A stretch of DNA of 64,000 nucleotides from Poecilobothrus nobilitatus (Eukaryota; Arthropoda; Insecta; Diptera; Dolichopodidae), in assembly GCA_947095535.1 (NCBI GenBank), contig OX352774.1, positions 41,990,496 to 42,054,495 of the forward strand. Direction: 5' to 3'. The notes beneath the pieces are model-generated. The model was not told where the DNA came from and made no database searches. It worked only from the letters and a program-made list of their open reading frames with translations. Positions 1 through 9,512 of the stretch are shown piece after piece. Made by a program: the position numbers and the translations under genes. Within the stretch, counting starts at the first letter, position 1, and each line of letters starts with the position of its first letter.

Positions 1-305
1 AATTGTATAATTTTCATATTAATTTACAAAGATAAATGAAATACCTGTCGAATGACGTTTTTAGATTGAAAAAATCTTAAGCAGAACATAAGATATATGC
101 ATTTAAAAATAGGGATTTTTCAAAGTTTGAGGGGGTGTAGCTCCGTAATGGGGGGGGCTACATGAAAAAGTTGTTCCACAAAATTATTTTTTTTATGAGA
201 CCTATCTATGGTTAAAATTTTTTTTCTCTATCTTTAACGGTGTAGAAGTTTTGTAAACAGACGGACGGACGGACGGACGGACGGACGGACGGACGGACGG
301 ACAGA
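1..305 (+). repeat. Family A repeat, copy 1 (3' part)
   Basis: This is the 3' half of the interspersed repeat called family A here. It carries the module CCTGTCGAATGACG, the segment GAACATAAGATATATGCA, a GTAGCTCCGTAATGG block, and then a 'TCTTTAACGGTGTAGAAG' block leading into an (ACGG)n microsatellite. The same order of blocks recurs at 7.0-7.2 kb, 21.7-22.0 kb, 32.9-33.2 kb and, inverted, at 35.5-35.8 kb. The copy begins before the window. It stops at the microsatellite and lacks the usual terminal hairpin. The minus-strand open frame across 202-390 is only a translation of this repeat and microsatellite. Confidence 0.8.
259..304. repeat. (ACGG)n microsatellite
   Basis: About ten uninterrupted ACGG units form the expanded version of the short ACGG/CCGT tract seen in every family A copy (for example near 7205-7228, and in reverse near 35535-35550). 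Confidence 0.95.
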
Positions 306-344
306 GTGAAACTAATAACAAGGAAATTACATAGCTATTTCTTT

Positions 345-640
345 TCAGGCGTGGCTGTAAATGGCGTAAGGCGCCAGTTATAGCTTTCATTGAAATGTTT
401 CTGGAAAATGTTTATTTTTTCAGATTAATAAAATGTTAAGTTAAGAACATGAAATACCTGTCGAATGACGTTTTTAGATTGAAAAAATCTTAAGCAGAAC
501 ATAAGATATATGCATTTAAAAATAGGGATTTTTCAAAGTTTGAGGGGGTGTAGCTCCGTTTTGAGGGGGTGTTTCAAAGTTTGAGGGGGTGTAGCTTTCA
601 TTGAAATGTTTCTGGAAAATGTTTATTTTCATTTTTTTTG
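345..640 (+). repeat. Rearranged duplications of family A and SINE-R-like sequence
   Basis: The block starting GAAATACCTGTCG at 38 recurs at 451, an offset of 413. The block TAGCTTTCATTGAAATG at 381 recurs at 592, an offset of 211. Between them the phrase 'TTTGAGGGGGTGT' is repeated three times. The segment around 365-400 (AGTTATAGCTTTCATTGAAATG) resembles the tail of a SINE-R relic found in reverse at about 1140-1190. The pattern suggests nested duplication after a SINE inserted into or beside family A. No coding potential is visible. Confidence 0.65.
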
Positions 641-1125
641 TTTGCATATTATATAATATTTAAAAAAAAGTATTGATTTAATGATTAAATAATTTCTAAA
701 GAATAAATTCAGCTACGAATTTTAAAATTTTAAGTTAAATATTTAAAAAAAAATTTATTTTATGATTTTCCGGATTGATAATTATTTGCCCGAACAACTG
801 GCAAATTTTCATAAAAATTTCATTATGTCATAAAAAAAAATTCTGATGCAATTTTTACATATTTCATTATGATTTTGTATTTCAATCAGTTTACACTTAA
901 TTTTTATTTTTTTATTTTATTCTTTATTTTTTTTAAATTCTTTATTAGTACCCTTTTCTATCAATAATAAATAAATAAATTAAAATAATAAAATTTTCGA
1001 ACATCGAAATAACGTTGAAAACAATTTAAATTACTTTTATTTTTATTTTGGCTGCAGTATGATCATTTGCCATTTGACAGATAATTTTACTGACAGTTTT
1101 GCTCTGATTACTATAATCGGTTATA
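641..1125. other. A/T-rich spacer
   Basis: Low-complexity A/T sequence with homopolymer runs. I see no gene, repeat family member or structured element. Confidence 0.5.
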
Positions 1126-1129
1126 TGGA

Positions 1130-1250
1130 AAAACTGGAAGTTTTCAATGAAACGTTTTTCCGTATGCATTTCAATGAAAGTTATAACTGTGCATAAGGGA
1201 AATTTATTCTTACGACGTGTGTGAGATTCGAACCATGTAATTTTTTATTC
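1130..1250 (-). repeat. SINE-R relic, partial, minus strand
   Basis: Read on the minus strand, the segment contains GGTTCGAATCTCACACACG followed by TCGTAAGAATAA. This matches the B-box region and downstream GTCGTAAGGGTTATTCC of the well-preserved SINE-R copy at 20.4 kb. The A-box half, at higher coordinates here, is degraded. The distal part (TTTCATTGAAATGCATACGG) resembles the segment repeated at 381 and 592. Confidence 0.55.
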
Positions 1251-1261
1251 TACTGGGAAAT

Positions 1262-2870
1262 TATTACACTCTCTAAGAAAATAGTTAGATCATATATATA
1301 TATATCTTTATAAAGAACAGTAATGTCTTTGTTAATTTTGTGTATTCCATCGTAAAGAAACTAAAGTTGAAAAAAAAAAAATTGAAAAATTAAAAAACAA
1401 AAAAAACACCATTAAACAAAAATTTTTTTTTTTTTTTATCTTAAAAGTAACTAGTTTTCATTTTATAAACTTATGTTTTAATATTTTTAACACATCCACT
1501 AAAATCCGAAAATTGATATAATCTGTTTACATACAATATATATAAAATTTTTTTTGTTTTACTTAGTTTAAGTGCAAAAAATCTTGTTTTTAAAAAAATA
1601 AGCACGAAAAAAATAATAAAAAATAAAATTTTAGTCCATAAAGTTGATCATAAAATATAAAAACCTATAAAATCCATAAAATATTTCACCTTTCATGTTA
1701 TAATATATGCAATATAATTTCCAAGGATCAGGATCATTTACCAACAAAAAAAAAAACAACCAAAAAAAAAAAAACCTAAAAAAATAACATTAAAAAAAAA
1801 TGAATGAAATGTACGAGAAATAAAAAAAAAAGGACATCTCAATTTTTATTTTATACTTTATTTTAGTTTTATTTTTTATTACTTTGATTTTTATTCAACA
1901 AATAACGGTAAATATGAAAAAACGGAAGTAAAAACGGATGTAACAAAAATAAATAAAATAAAATAAAAAAAAAAACAATAAAAAAATGACTCTTAAGTTT
2001 GTGTCTAAAATTATTATTACTTTTATATGGAAATTGTATGTAAGGTGGTAGGTAGGATTTATTACTTATATTTTTTGTTCTTTTGTATTGGAGTAATCTG
2101 CTGCATACCTATGCTTACCTACAAATTTTATATAGGTATACATATACCAACTTATTTTTTTTTTTGCATATATAAAAATTTGTTTAATACCTATTATATG
2201 TATATTGATATATTATCTACATATTTTTTTTTTTTTTTTTGTAAATGCAATAGGACTTAAATAACAACAGAAGTTATGATGTGGAACACACCTGATGTGT
2301 TTTGTTTTTTTTTGTCAATGATTCCATTTTTATTCTTAAGAAAAATTACAGGTACATAATGCTTTGTAATGTTTAAAAATTTGATTTTTTCAAAGATTTT
2401 AAATATTTTTAAAAAAGATTTAGTTCAATTGTGTGCTGTTCACTGGTCAAGAAAACTCATATAACTTTCTTTTCTTAAGTGTTTTTTGCAAAGACATCAT
2501 AACGTTTTGGCTTCATTGAGTGAAGATTTGTAATAATTTAATCCATCTCTCCAGTACACTTCAATGTAATTTAGCCGTAAAAACATAAATACAAAATTTT
2601 TAAATGATAAAAAATATTAAATATATATTTTTTAATATATTTTTTAAATGATGAAAAATGTAATCAACGTTAGAATATGAATTTTAATAAAAGAACCCAT
2701 GTAGACCAATTCACTTTCAATTCATATGAAGTAGAGTCTATTCAAATAAGAATTTTTACATAAATGAAGTCTTTACTGTTAGTACCTTCAAATTGTGGAA
2801 TATATATATATATATATATATATATTACCACCAAATTTGTTTCCAATTTCTTATGATTTCTAAATGTTTA
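1262..2870. other. A/T-rich spacer with microsatellites
   Basis: Dominated by poly-A and poly-T runs and AT-rich low complexity. A (TA)n tract lies at 2801-2825. The open frame at 2027-2260 encodes only Phe/Tyr/Ile-rich sequence from T-runs and is not credible as a gene. Confidence 0.6.
2801..2826. repeat. (TA)n microsatellite
   Basis: About twelve uninterrupted TA dinucleotides. Confidence 0.95.
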
Positions 2871-2884
2871 AGTAAGAAAAAAGT

Positions 2885-3075
2885 TTTTCAATCATCCCCA
2901 TTAAATTAATCCTATACTCCTTAAACAATACCTACTTCCCTTTCTATCTCTTTTCCTTCGTTCTATACTTCTCAGCCATTACATTGCTCCAGCAGTTAGA
3001 GAAGTTATCCCACTATTCTGACTACAAGGGGAAGTGGATCTAATCAGTAAAAATCTGACACTACCAAAGTGGTTA
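2885..3075 (+). repeat. SINE-K, 3' part only
   Basis: This matches the distal body of the Lys-tRNA-like SINE at 9.15-9.51 kb and 27.34-27.70 kb. Shared landmarks in order are a C-rich 'CCT...TTCC' stretch, 'AGCCATTACATTGC.CCAGCAGTTAGA', 'ATCCCACTAT', 'AAGGGGAAGTGG', 'TAATCAGTAAAAATCTGACACTACCAA'. The tRNA-like head is missing, so the copy is 5'-truncated or decayed. Confidence 0.6.
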
Positions 3076-3079
3076 AAAA

Positions 3080-4413
3080 TTTCTTGATGTTTTTTGAATT
3101 CTTTCGATTCATAAGTGAAAAAAATCATTTCAAATCAAAAAATTACATTAAATGATTTATACCTAATGCTAAATAGAAAATTGATTATTTTTGTTTCTCT
3201 AAACATTTTCATACATTTTAGAATTTCTTTGTTATAATTTTCTAAGTATTGTTTAGTTTCAATCATCAGGTACTGTAATAACTTTTTTTTTTTTTTTTCA
3301 AAAATCGTGAGCTTATTTCTTATGAATTTGATCATTTGAAGAATTTGTTGTACTATTATTCATAAAAATCTTCAAAAATTGGTCTTGGGAAGGACGATAA
3401 AAGAAAAATACATTTTAATGTATAAATTGCGTATTTTAAAAATAAACGATTTTTTTCTTTTATTTGTTTCTTTTTTTTTTTGTACTTTATTTTTTTAAGA
3501 ACCCATAAATTATCCATAAAAATAAGAAAAATTTAAAACTATATTTGAAAAATAAAAAAAAAACAAACTTAAAAGTACTGTATAGAGCGGTGAATATTGT
3601 TTTGATGAATAAGGGGTAGGTAGTTAATAAATATTTTGATGTGAGTTGAGAATAAAATTTTATTTAAGAATCGTTTTTGTTTTTGCATTAAAAATGGTTT
3701 TTCTTTACATTTCTTATCTACTTATGTATGCTAGGTCAGGTATTCTTATAAGAAGGGTTTTCTTATGCTTGATTACCGCTATAAATTGGGGTATTGGAGT
3801 TAAAAGAAAAAACTTTTTGACTAAGGGATGTGTCAACTTAAGAATTTATAAGTTGGGGATAGCTTAAGTTTATTCAAATTAAAAAAAAGATATAAAAAAA
3901 AATACATTAAGTAGATAAACATTTTTTTTTTATAATGTATCAAATCCAAATGGTGCAATTGCAGCACGTGTTTAGATTTTCCTCAAGTTATATTTATTTT
4001 AAGTTAAATTTCATGGCAAGGGAGAAAATTAGAAGATAAGAAGTTTTCCTCCATAAAATTTTTTAAGAAAGAACAATGTTTATTTTGTCTGTTTCGGTGA
4101 AGAGGTACTGTTTTCTTTTTAAAATTTAGAGAGTTCTGATGTAATGTTAAACTTCTACCATTATTTGAAAATTAATTTGTTTAGGATTTGTTATTGCAAT
4201 TGTAAATTTTTATTGTACTTATACGTTTTCTTTTCTTATTGTTGTTATCATATAACAATTTGAAAAAAAAAGGTAAGGATTATGTTGAAATGTAATGGAT
4301 GATGAATGAAAAGTTTTTTTTTTGGGGTGGTCTTATGATTTATGTAAGCTCTAAAGAATTATGTTAATTTTTTGCTGTTATGATACTAACGTAATGTGTA
4401 TTACATAAGGAAG

Positions 4414-4451
<38 letters not shown>

Positions 4452-4950
4452 AACGTAAGTTAAAATTGAAAAAGAAACACGACAAAGCATCTACTTATAT
4501 ATAGATGTATAAAATGATATTAAACATATAAAGATTTAAATTGTTTAAATTTTATGTAAGTACATCAAATAACAAGAAAAACAAATTAAATTTGTATTCT
4601 TAAAATTTACTTAATCCTCATCAAATCGGGATACGTAATAAAGAATATGAAATCGGAATATGTAAATAAAACATATTTTTAATTTAAAAATTTGCTTTTG
4701 TATCTATTACAATATTTTCCTTTTTAAATTTAGGTATATTGAACTCAAATCTTTTCTGACAGATAACACCGATGTGGATAATAAATTCCACATATGGAGT
4801 GTTTTTACTGTATGACCGAACTTCCAAATTCTGTCTTTGAACATCTAAATAGGATCATAACATCTAATATTCACCATGAAAGTATGAGCATTTGTATTAT
4901 TTCGTGAGTGTCTTTCTAAAGTTTTTAACAAGAAGGGACTTTATTTAAAT
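3080..4950. other. A/T-rich spacer
   Basis: Low-complexity A/T DNA with a (TA)n tract at about 4417-4449. The short frames at 3135-3335 (minus) and 3646-3867 (plus) show no recognisable domain and have the composition of the background. No feature supported. Confidence 0.5.
4417..4449. repeat. (AT)n microsatellite
   Basis: About sixteen AT dinucleotides in a row. Confidence 0.95.
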
Positions 4951-4954
4951 AGAA

Positions 4955-5445
4955 CAAAAACATTCATCTGCAAAATGTCTATAAAAATCTAAGCAAAGGA
5001 ATAAGTAGTTGTTAAAAGTAAGTCATTTTTAAATATCAAGAAAGGTTTCAGGAATTAAGTTTTGAGGAATCCGAATATTAATACTGAAGCGGATGGGAAA
5101 TAGTGATTAATACTGAAGGGGTTACTGAAAAGAAGTCTTCAATATACATTCGACGAAAAGACTATTAAGACCATAGGCTTGACATTAAGTTATTAATGCT
5201 TCATGCCACACTTTCTCAAAAGCTATGAAGATATCTGGAGCAATAAATTTTGTTTCATCAGAATTGTGGATCAATAACTTAAGTTTCGCTAATATATTAT
5301 ATTGTATTGATCTGAATCCATATTGATGATAGCCAATCATATTACTAGCAAGAAGTACACAAATTTTCTTATTAATGATGGTTTCCAAGATTTTTAACAA
5401 AATAGATGTAATTGATAGAATAATTATCAATAATTATTAGACAGA
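4955..5445 (-). pseudogene. Degraded non-LTR retrotransposon reverse transcriptase, minus strand
   Basis: The minus-strand frame 5430-5185 reads like the fingers and palm of a Jockey/CR1-type reverse transcriptase. It has 'SITSILLKILETIINKKI', then 'HQYGFRS' (family usual: HQFGFR), then 'APDIFIAFEKVWHEALI', which matches domain A (family: FLDISKAFDKVWHEAL) and keeps the first catalytic Asp. Further on, in other frames, 'IPQNLIPETFLDI' near 5030-5070 looks like decayed domain B (IPQGSVLxPTLFNI), and FADE at 4974-4963 looks like decayed domain C (Y/FADD). Frame changes and stops separate these pieces, so the enzyme is dead. Clade assignment is inference from motif style. Confidence 0.7.
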
Positions 5446-5494
5446 TTTTGTTAGGAAATACCTTTATGGAACGTAATATTTCCATTCTGTCACG

Positions 5495-5560
5495 ACTCTA
5501 TTATATTTCTATTTGACACGACACGATATTTATGTGGCACGAGAATGAACTAAAATAAAA
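5495..5560 (+). repeat. SINE-R tail fragment
   Basis: The phrase 'TTTATGTGGCACGAGAATG' followed by an A-rich stretch matches the 3' end of SINE-R at 20.54-20.57 kb (TTTATGTGGCACAGAAATGC plus poly-A). No tRNA-like head is present. Confidence 0.45.
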
Positions 5561-5564
5561 CAAT

Positions 5565-5900
5565 TAATAATTTTTAAAAATTTAAAAGAAATTTTTCATT
5601 ATTCTACGGATATCTATTAAAAAAAAAAAGAAAAATAATTAAATATTCTAAATTATAAGTCAACTTATTTTGAAATATTTTTTTTATTTAAGCACACATG
5701 ATATACCCATATTCTAATTAATCTTGTTTGTCTAATCTGGTTGGATCGATTTTATGGATCTGTATTCACTTTTTGTCATAATATGTAGGTTTAAAAAATC
5801 TTTCAAGTTAACGTTGTCCTTGATAAATTAACAAAACTATCATTTTAGGTTAAAAATAAATATTAATATCCTCTTCATTTCGCATACAATACAAAAAAAA
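5565..5900. other. A/T-rich spacer
   Basis: Nothing recognisable between the SINE-R tail and the start of family A copy 2. Confidence 0.5.
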
Positions 5901-7278
5901 AAACAAAGTAGAATGGTTTTTAAAAGGGCAGATTTTCAAAAGACAATACAAACTGTTTAGAATTGTGACTTGCACAAAAATTTGAAAATTTCATGTAAAT
6001 AAGAAAAAATGTGAAAATAGGACTTTGCTGGAATTTTGAGGGGCTGTAAATCCGGAACACTATCCAACTAAGAAAAACGCTTAACACACGTGAAAACACA
6101 TTACTGGAGCTTTAATTTTTATGTCCTGCCAAAGAAAAATTTGTACAGATGCTTAAGTTACAGGTGCCCAAAAATAGCAAATTTTCAATTTTTCAGCTCT
6201 TAAATTTTTCAGCTCTAAAAGCTCTTAAAAAGGGGGTGGTACCAAAAAATTTTCTAAAAAAACTTATACTAATTCTAAAAGTTCTTTCTTGTCTCAAAAT
6301 TTCAGGTTCCTATCTAAAGGCGCCCGGAATTATGAAAAAAGAAATTTCATGCAAAATGTGGCTCTCACATCACTGTAAATTTAAATAGTAAATTACAAAA
6401 TATTGCATAATTTTGATATTGTTTTATGGAGACAACAAAATTTTCGGTCTTCTAGCGGTTTTAGGTTGTAAAATTATTTCGGAGAGCCTGAGATATATAC
6501 ATTTGAAAATGGTCCTTTTTTGTAATTTTGAGAAGCTGTGTTCTGGAACCCTATACAACTTAAAGAAACCTTTAACACACGTAAAAATATATTACTGGAG
6601 CTTTAATTTTTTTATCTTGCCGAAGTAAAATGTGTACAGGTGCCTAAGTTACAGCTGTTTAAAAATAGAGAATTTTCAATTTTTGAGCCCTAATAGCTCA
6701 TAAACAGGGGGTGGTCCAAAAAACATTTCTTACCAAAATTATACTAATTCTAAAAGTTCTTTCTGCCCTCAAAATTTTAAGTCCCTATTTGAAAGAGTTC
6801 CAGAGTTATAAAGGTAGAAAATTCATGCAAAATTGATTTTCACATAACGGTAAATTTAAATACTAAATTTAAAATAATTGTATAATTTTAATTATAAGAT
6901 ATAAAGCTAAAAAAGCACCTGTCGAATGACGTTTTCAAATTGAAAATATGTTAAGCAGAACATGAGATATACGCATTTAAAAATTTAGATATAAAGCTAA
7001 AAAAAGCACCTGTCGAATGACGTTTTCAAATTGAAAATATGTTAAGCAGAACATGAGATATACGCATTTAAAAATAGGGGCTGCAGCTCCCTAATGGATA
7101 GGGCTACATGAAAAAGTTGTTCCCCAAAATTAATTTTTTTATGAGACCTACTCATGGTTAAAATTCTTTTTCTCTATCTTTAACGGTGTGGAAGTTTTGT
7201 AAACAGACGGACAGACGGACGGACGGACACAGTAAAACCAATAAGGACATATTTTCAAAAAATTTTTGGAAATCTGCT
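5901..7278 (+). mobile_element. Family A element, copy 2, near full length
   Basis: It begins with an 'AACAAAGTAGAATGG' variant of the family start (consensus AACAAGGTAGAATGTAAACC). It runs through two tandem internal monomers about 491 bp apart; TTACTGGAGCTTTAATTTTT occurs at about 6101 and 6592. A partial third monomer ends in the ACGG tract and a degraded terminal hairpin near 7250-7278. A local duplication of about 93 bp covers 6895-7075, repeating AAAGCTAAAAAAGCACCTGTCG. Open frames at 6149-6388 and 6413-6628 are translations of the monomers. The element has no coding capacity and must be mobilised in trans, if at all. Confidence 0.8.
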
Positions 7279-7279
7279 A

Positions 7280-9140
7280 AAAAGTAGAAGAATATGTTAT
7301 TTGCAATACACATGGTATATAAAAAATTTATTATGCGGTACTAATATAAATTTCATTTTAGGGACTGGATTTATGAGTTTTAAGTTTTTTTGTTGTTTTT
7401 AAATGGAGCTAAAATATCAAAAATAAAAATAAAAAGAAAAAAAAAAATAAAATAATTCTAAAAAAACGAAAAAAAAAAGAAATAATAACATTGAAAATTT
7501 TTAGGAAGCCTAGGTATATAAAGAATCACAACTGAATTTTCCAACCCTAATTCCATCCTTCTAATTTCATATAGTTTCATCTTTTTTTCCAACTATCATA
7601 GAAAAATTTTGATTATAAATTTGAAAGGTAACCAACCTGGACAAATACTAAGATAATGCATGAAACTAAAACATAGAGAGATTTGTAGATAAAATAAAAG
7701 TAAGAAAAAAAAACAATGGAAAAAAAAAATTTATAGTTTTCCACCTTTTTGAGTTTTTTATCCTGAAACCATAACGTAACCATTTTATTTGTGACATGTG
7801 GCCATAACTCTCCTTAATTAAGGTTTGAATACAAAAAAAATTTTTTGAATTCCTTCATATAGTTTTTTTTGTTTAAATTACCTTTTTTGTTTGATCCCAT
7901 TTTTTCTTCAGGTTTTATTATTTTGATAGTTTTAATAATGATGAAAATGAATGAAAATTTTTAGTTTTATATTTAATGTTCAAAAATGAAAATGGGACAA
8001 AATGAGTGATATGGTTAATTTCAGATAAAATCTCTTATCTCTTCATTTTTAGTTTTGATTTTATACCAGATATGTTCTAATTGTATTAATACAAGTTAAT
8101 TACAAAAGGTATAAAAGATATATTTTGTATGACACGTAATGACCAGAAATTATCAGGCAGTTAATTTAGATTATCATATTATGGTTGGTCTTATTTTAAA
8201 TATTAGCATTAAAATACGATTATTATCAAAAGAAAACATTATTTATTAATTTTTTAAAAGAAGAGTATGATTTTTTTTTTTAAACAAACAGTTTTGTAAA
8301 AATTTTTGAAAACTTTGATTTAGAGATATATATATATAGAAATCTGGGTTGGAGTATCCATTCTTCTTCTCTTCTTCAATAACCTTTTTGTTTTAAAACT
8401 AGTTTGTTCATAAACTAGTGATGTCTTTTGATGATTTCAGAGTGTCAAAATGATCTTCGAATAATTCATATTACTATTTATGATGTTCACTACCTATAAC
8501 CATCGTCTACGCATCATTTTCAGAATGATTTTTGCTGTCAGAATAAGCACCGACAATCTTTGTAGAAAAAGAACCTATTCTGAAACAACAAAAACAACAA
8601 AGAAAGAAAACAATAGAGGTGGACCTGACACTAAAAAAAAACACGTCATAATAGTGAAATTATAAGTCAATGCAATCTCACATAAGAGAATGCAAAAACA
8701 ACAGCAGGGTTTTGAGTGTGATACTGTGTGAGATTGAGATTTCAAAAGGAGCCTTATGTTCTCTAGTGGACTAATAATGTAAAAACAAAACAAAAACTAC
8801 TTACGTGATATATTTTTTTTGAAATTCTATGGAAAAATGAATAAAAATAATAAAAAATAAATGTATCCCTTGTGACAGTAATATGGATTATGACCTTGAT
8901 ACACTAGGTATCTATTTTAATTTCTATTATCTATGATCACTAGTCTTTCATGAATAAGAGTTGTTTTAAAAATTACATTTAGCTAAAAAAAAGAGCGAAA
9001 AAAAAAGAGACATAAATTTAAAATTTTACCTATGTTAATGAATTAACATTAACATATCTGATACAGGTCAGAGTGGTTTCGTATACGATTTATTACATAT
9101 TATAATTATATAACATTAGAATTTATAATAGTGTAATTTT
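7280..9140. other. A/T-rich spacer
   Basis: Low-complexity DNA. A slightly more mixed patch at about 8480-8800 carries overlapping 61- and 72-codon frames on opposite strands. Neither has a recognisable domain and I do not support either as a gene. Confidence 0.45.
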
Positions 9141-9142
9141 AT

Positions 9143-9512
9143 AATTAGTAGTTAAATCACTAGACTTTTAATCGAAGGGTCTTGAGTTCAAAACTCTGTC
9201 AGTCTTTGCTGGCCTTTCGTTATCTCACACCAGAAGATACTATATATTATAATGCATATACTGTAATTACTGATGGTTTCATCACTATAATAAAAATTAT
9301 AGGTACGTTCATTGTTCCCTTATAGATCCACTTGCCAATTCAAAAATTTCATTTTTTTTGTCGTATCCCTATACCTCCTAGCCAATATATTGCGATAGCA
9401 GTTAGAAGTTTCATCTCATTATAATATTTGCTAAAGGGCGAGCTGGTGAGTTTAGTCAGTTTTCACAATTTGACATTACCAAGAGATATGCTACTCCTCT
9501 TTAGAAAAAAAA
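9143..9512 (+). mobile_element. SINE-K: Lys-tRNA-like SINE, near full length
   Basis: The head at about 9148-9206 is tRNA-like. It has ACTAGACTTTTAATCGAAGG, where CTTTTAATC matches a tRNA-Lys (UUU) anticodon loop, and then GAGTTCAAAACTC as B-box and T-arm. The acceptor stem does not pair and no clean D-arm remains, so it is not a functional tRNA. The body (TGCATATACTGTAATTACTGATGG ... AGCCAATATATTGCGATAGC ... GACATTACCAAGAG) recurs at 27.3-27.7 kb, at 2.9-3.1 kb (3' part) and at 57.0-57.15 kb (5' part). Such elements use RNA polymerase III promoters and LINE machinery for copying; this is family knowledge, not shown here. Confidence 0.7.

Noticed and set aside
9148..9206. Possible tRNA-Lys gene (CTTTTAATC loop)
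   Set aside because: Arms do not pair, and a repeated SINE body follows.
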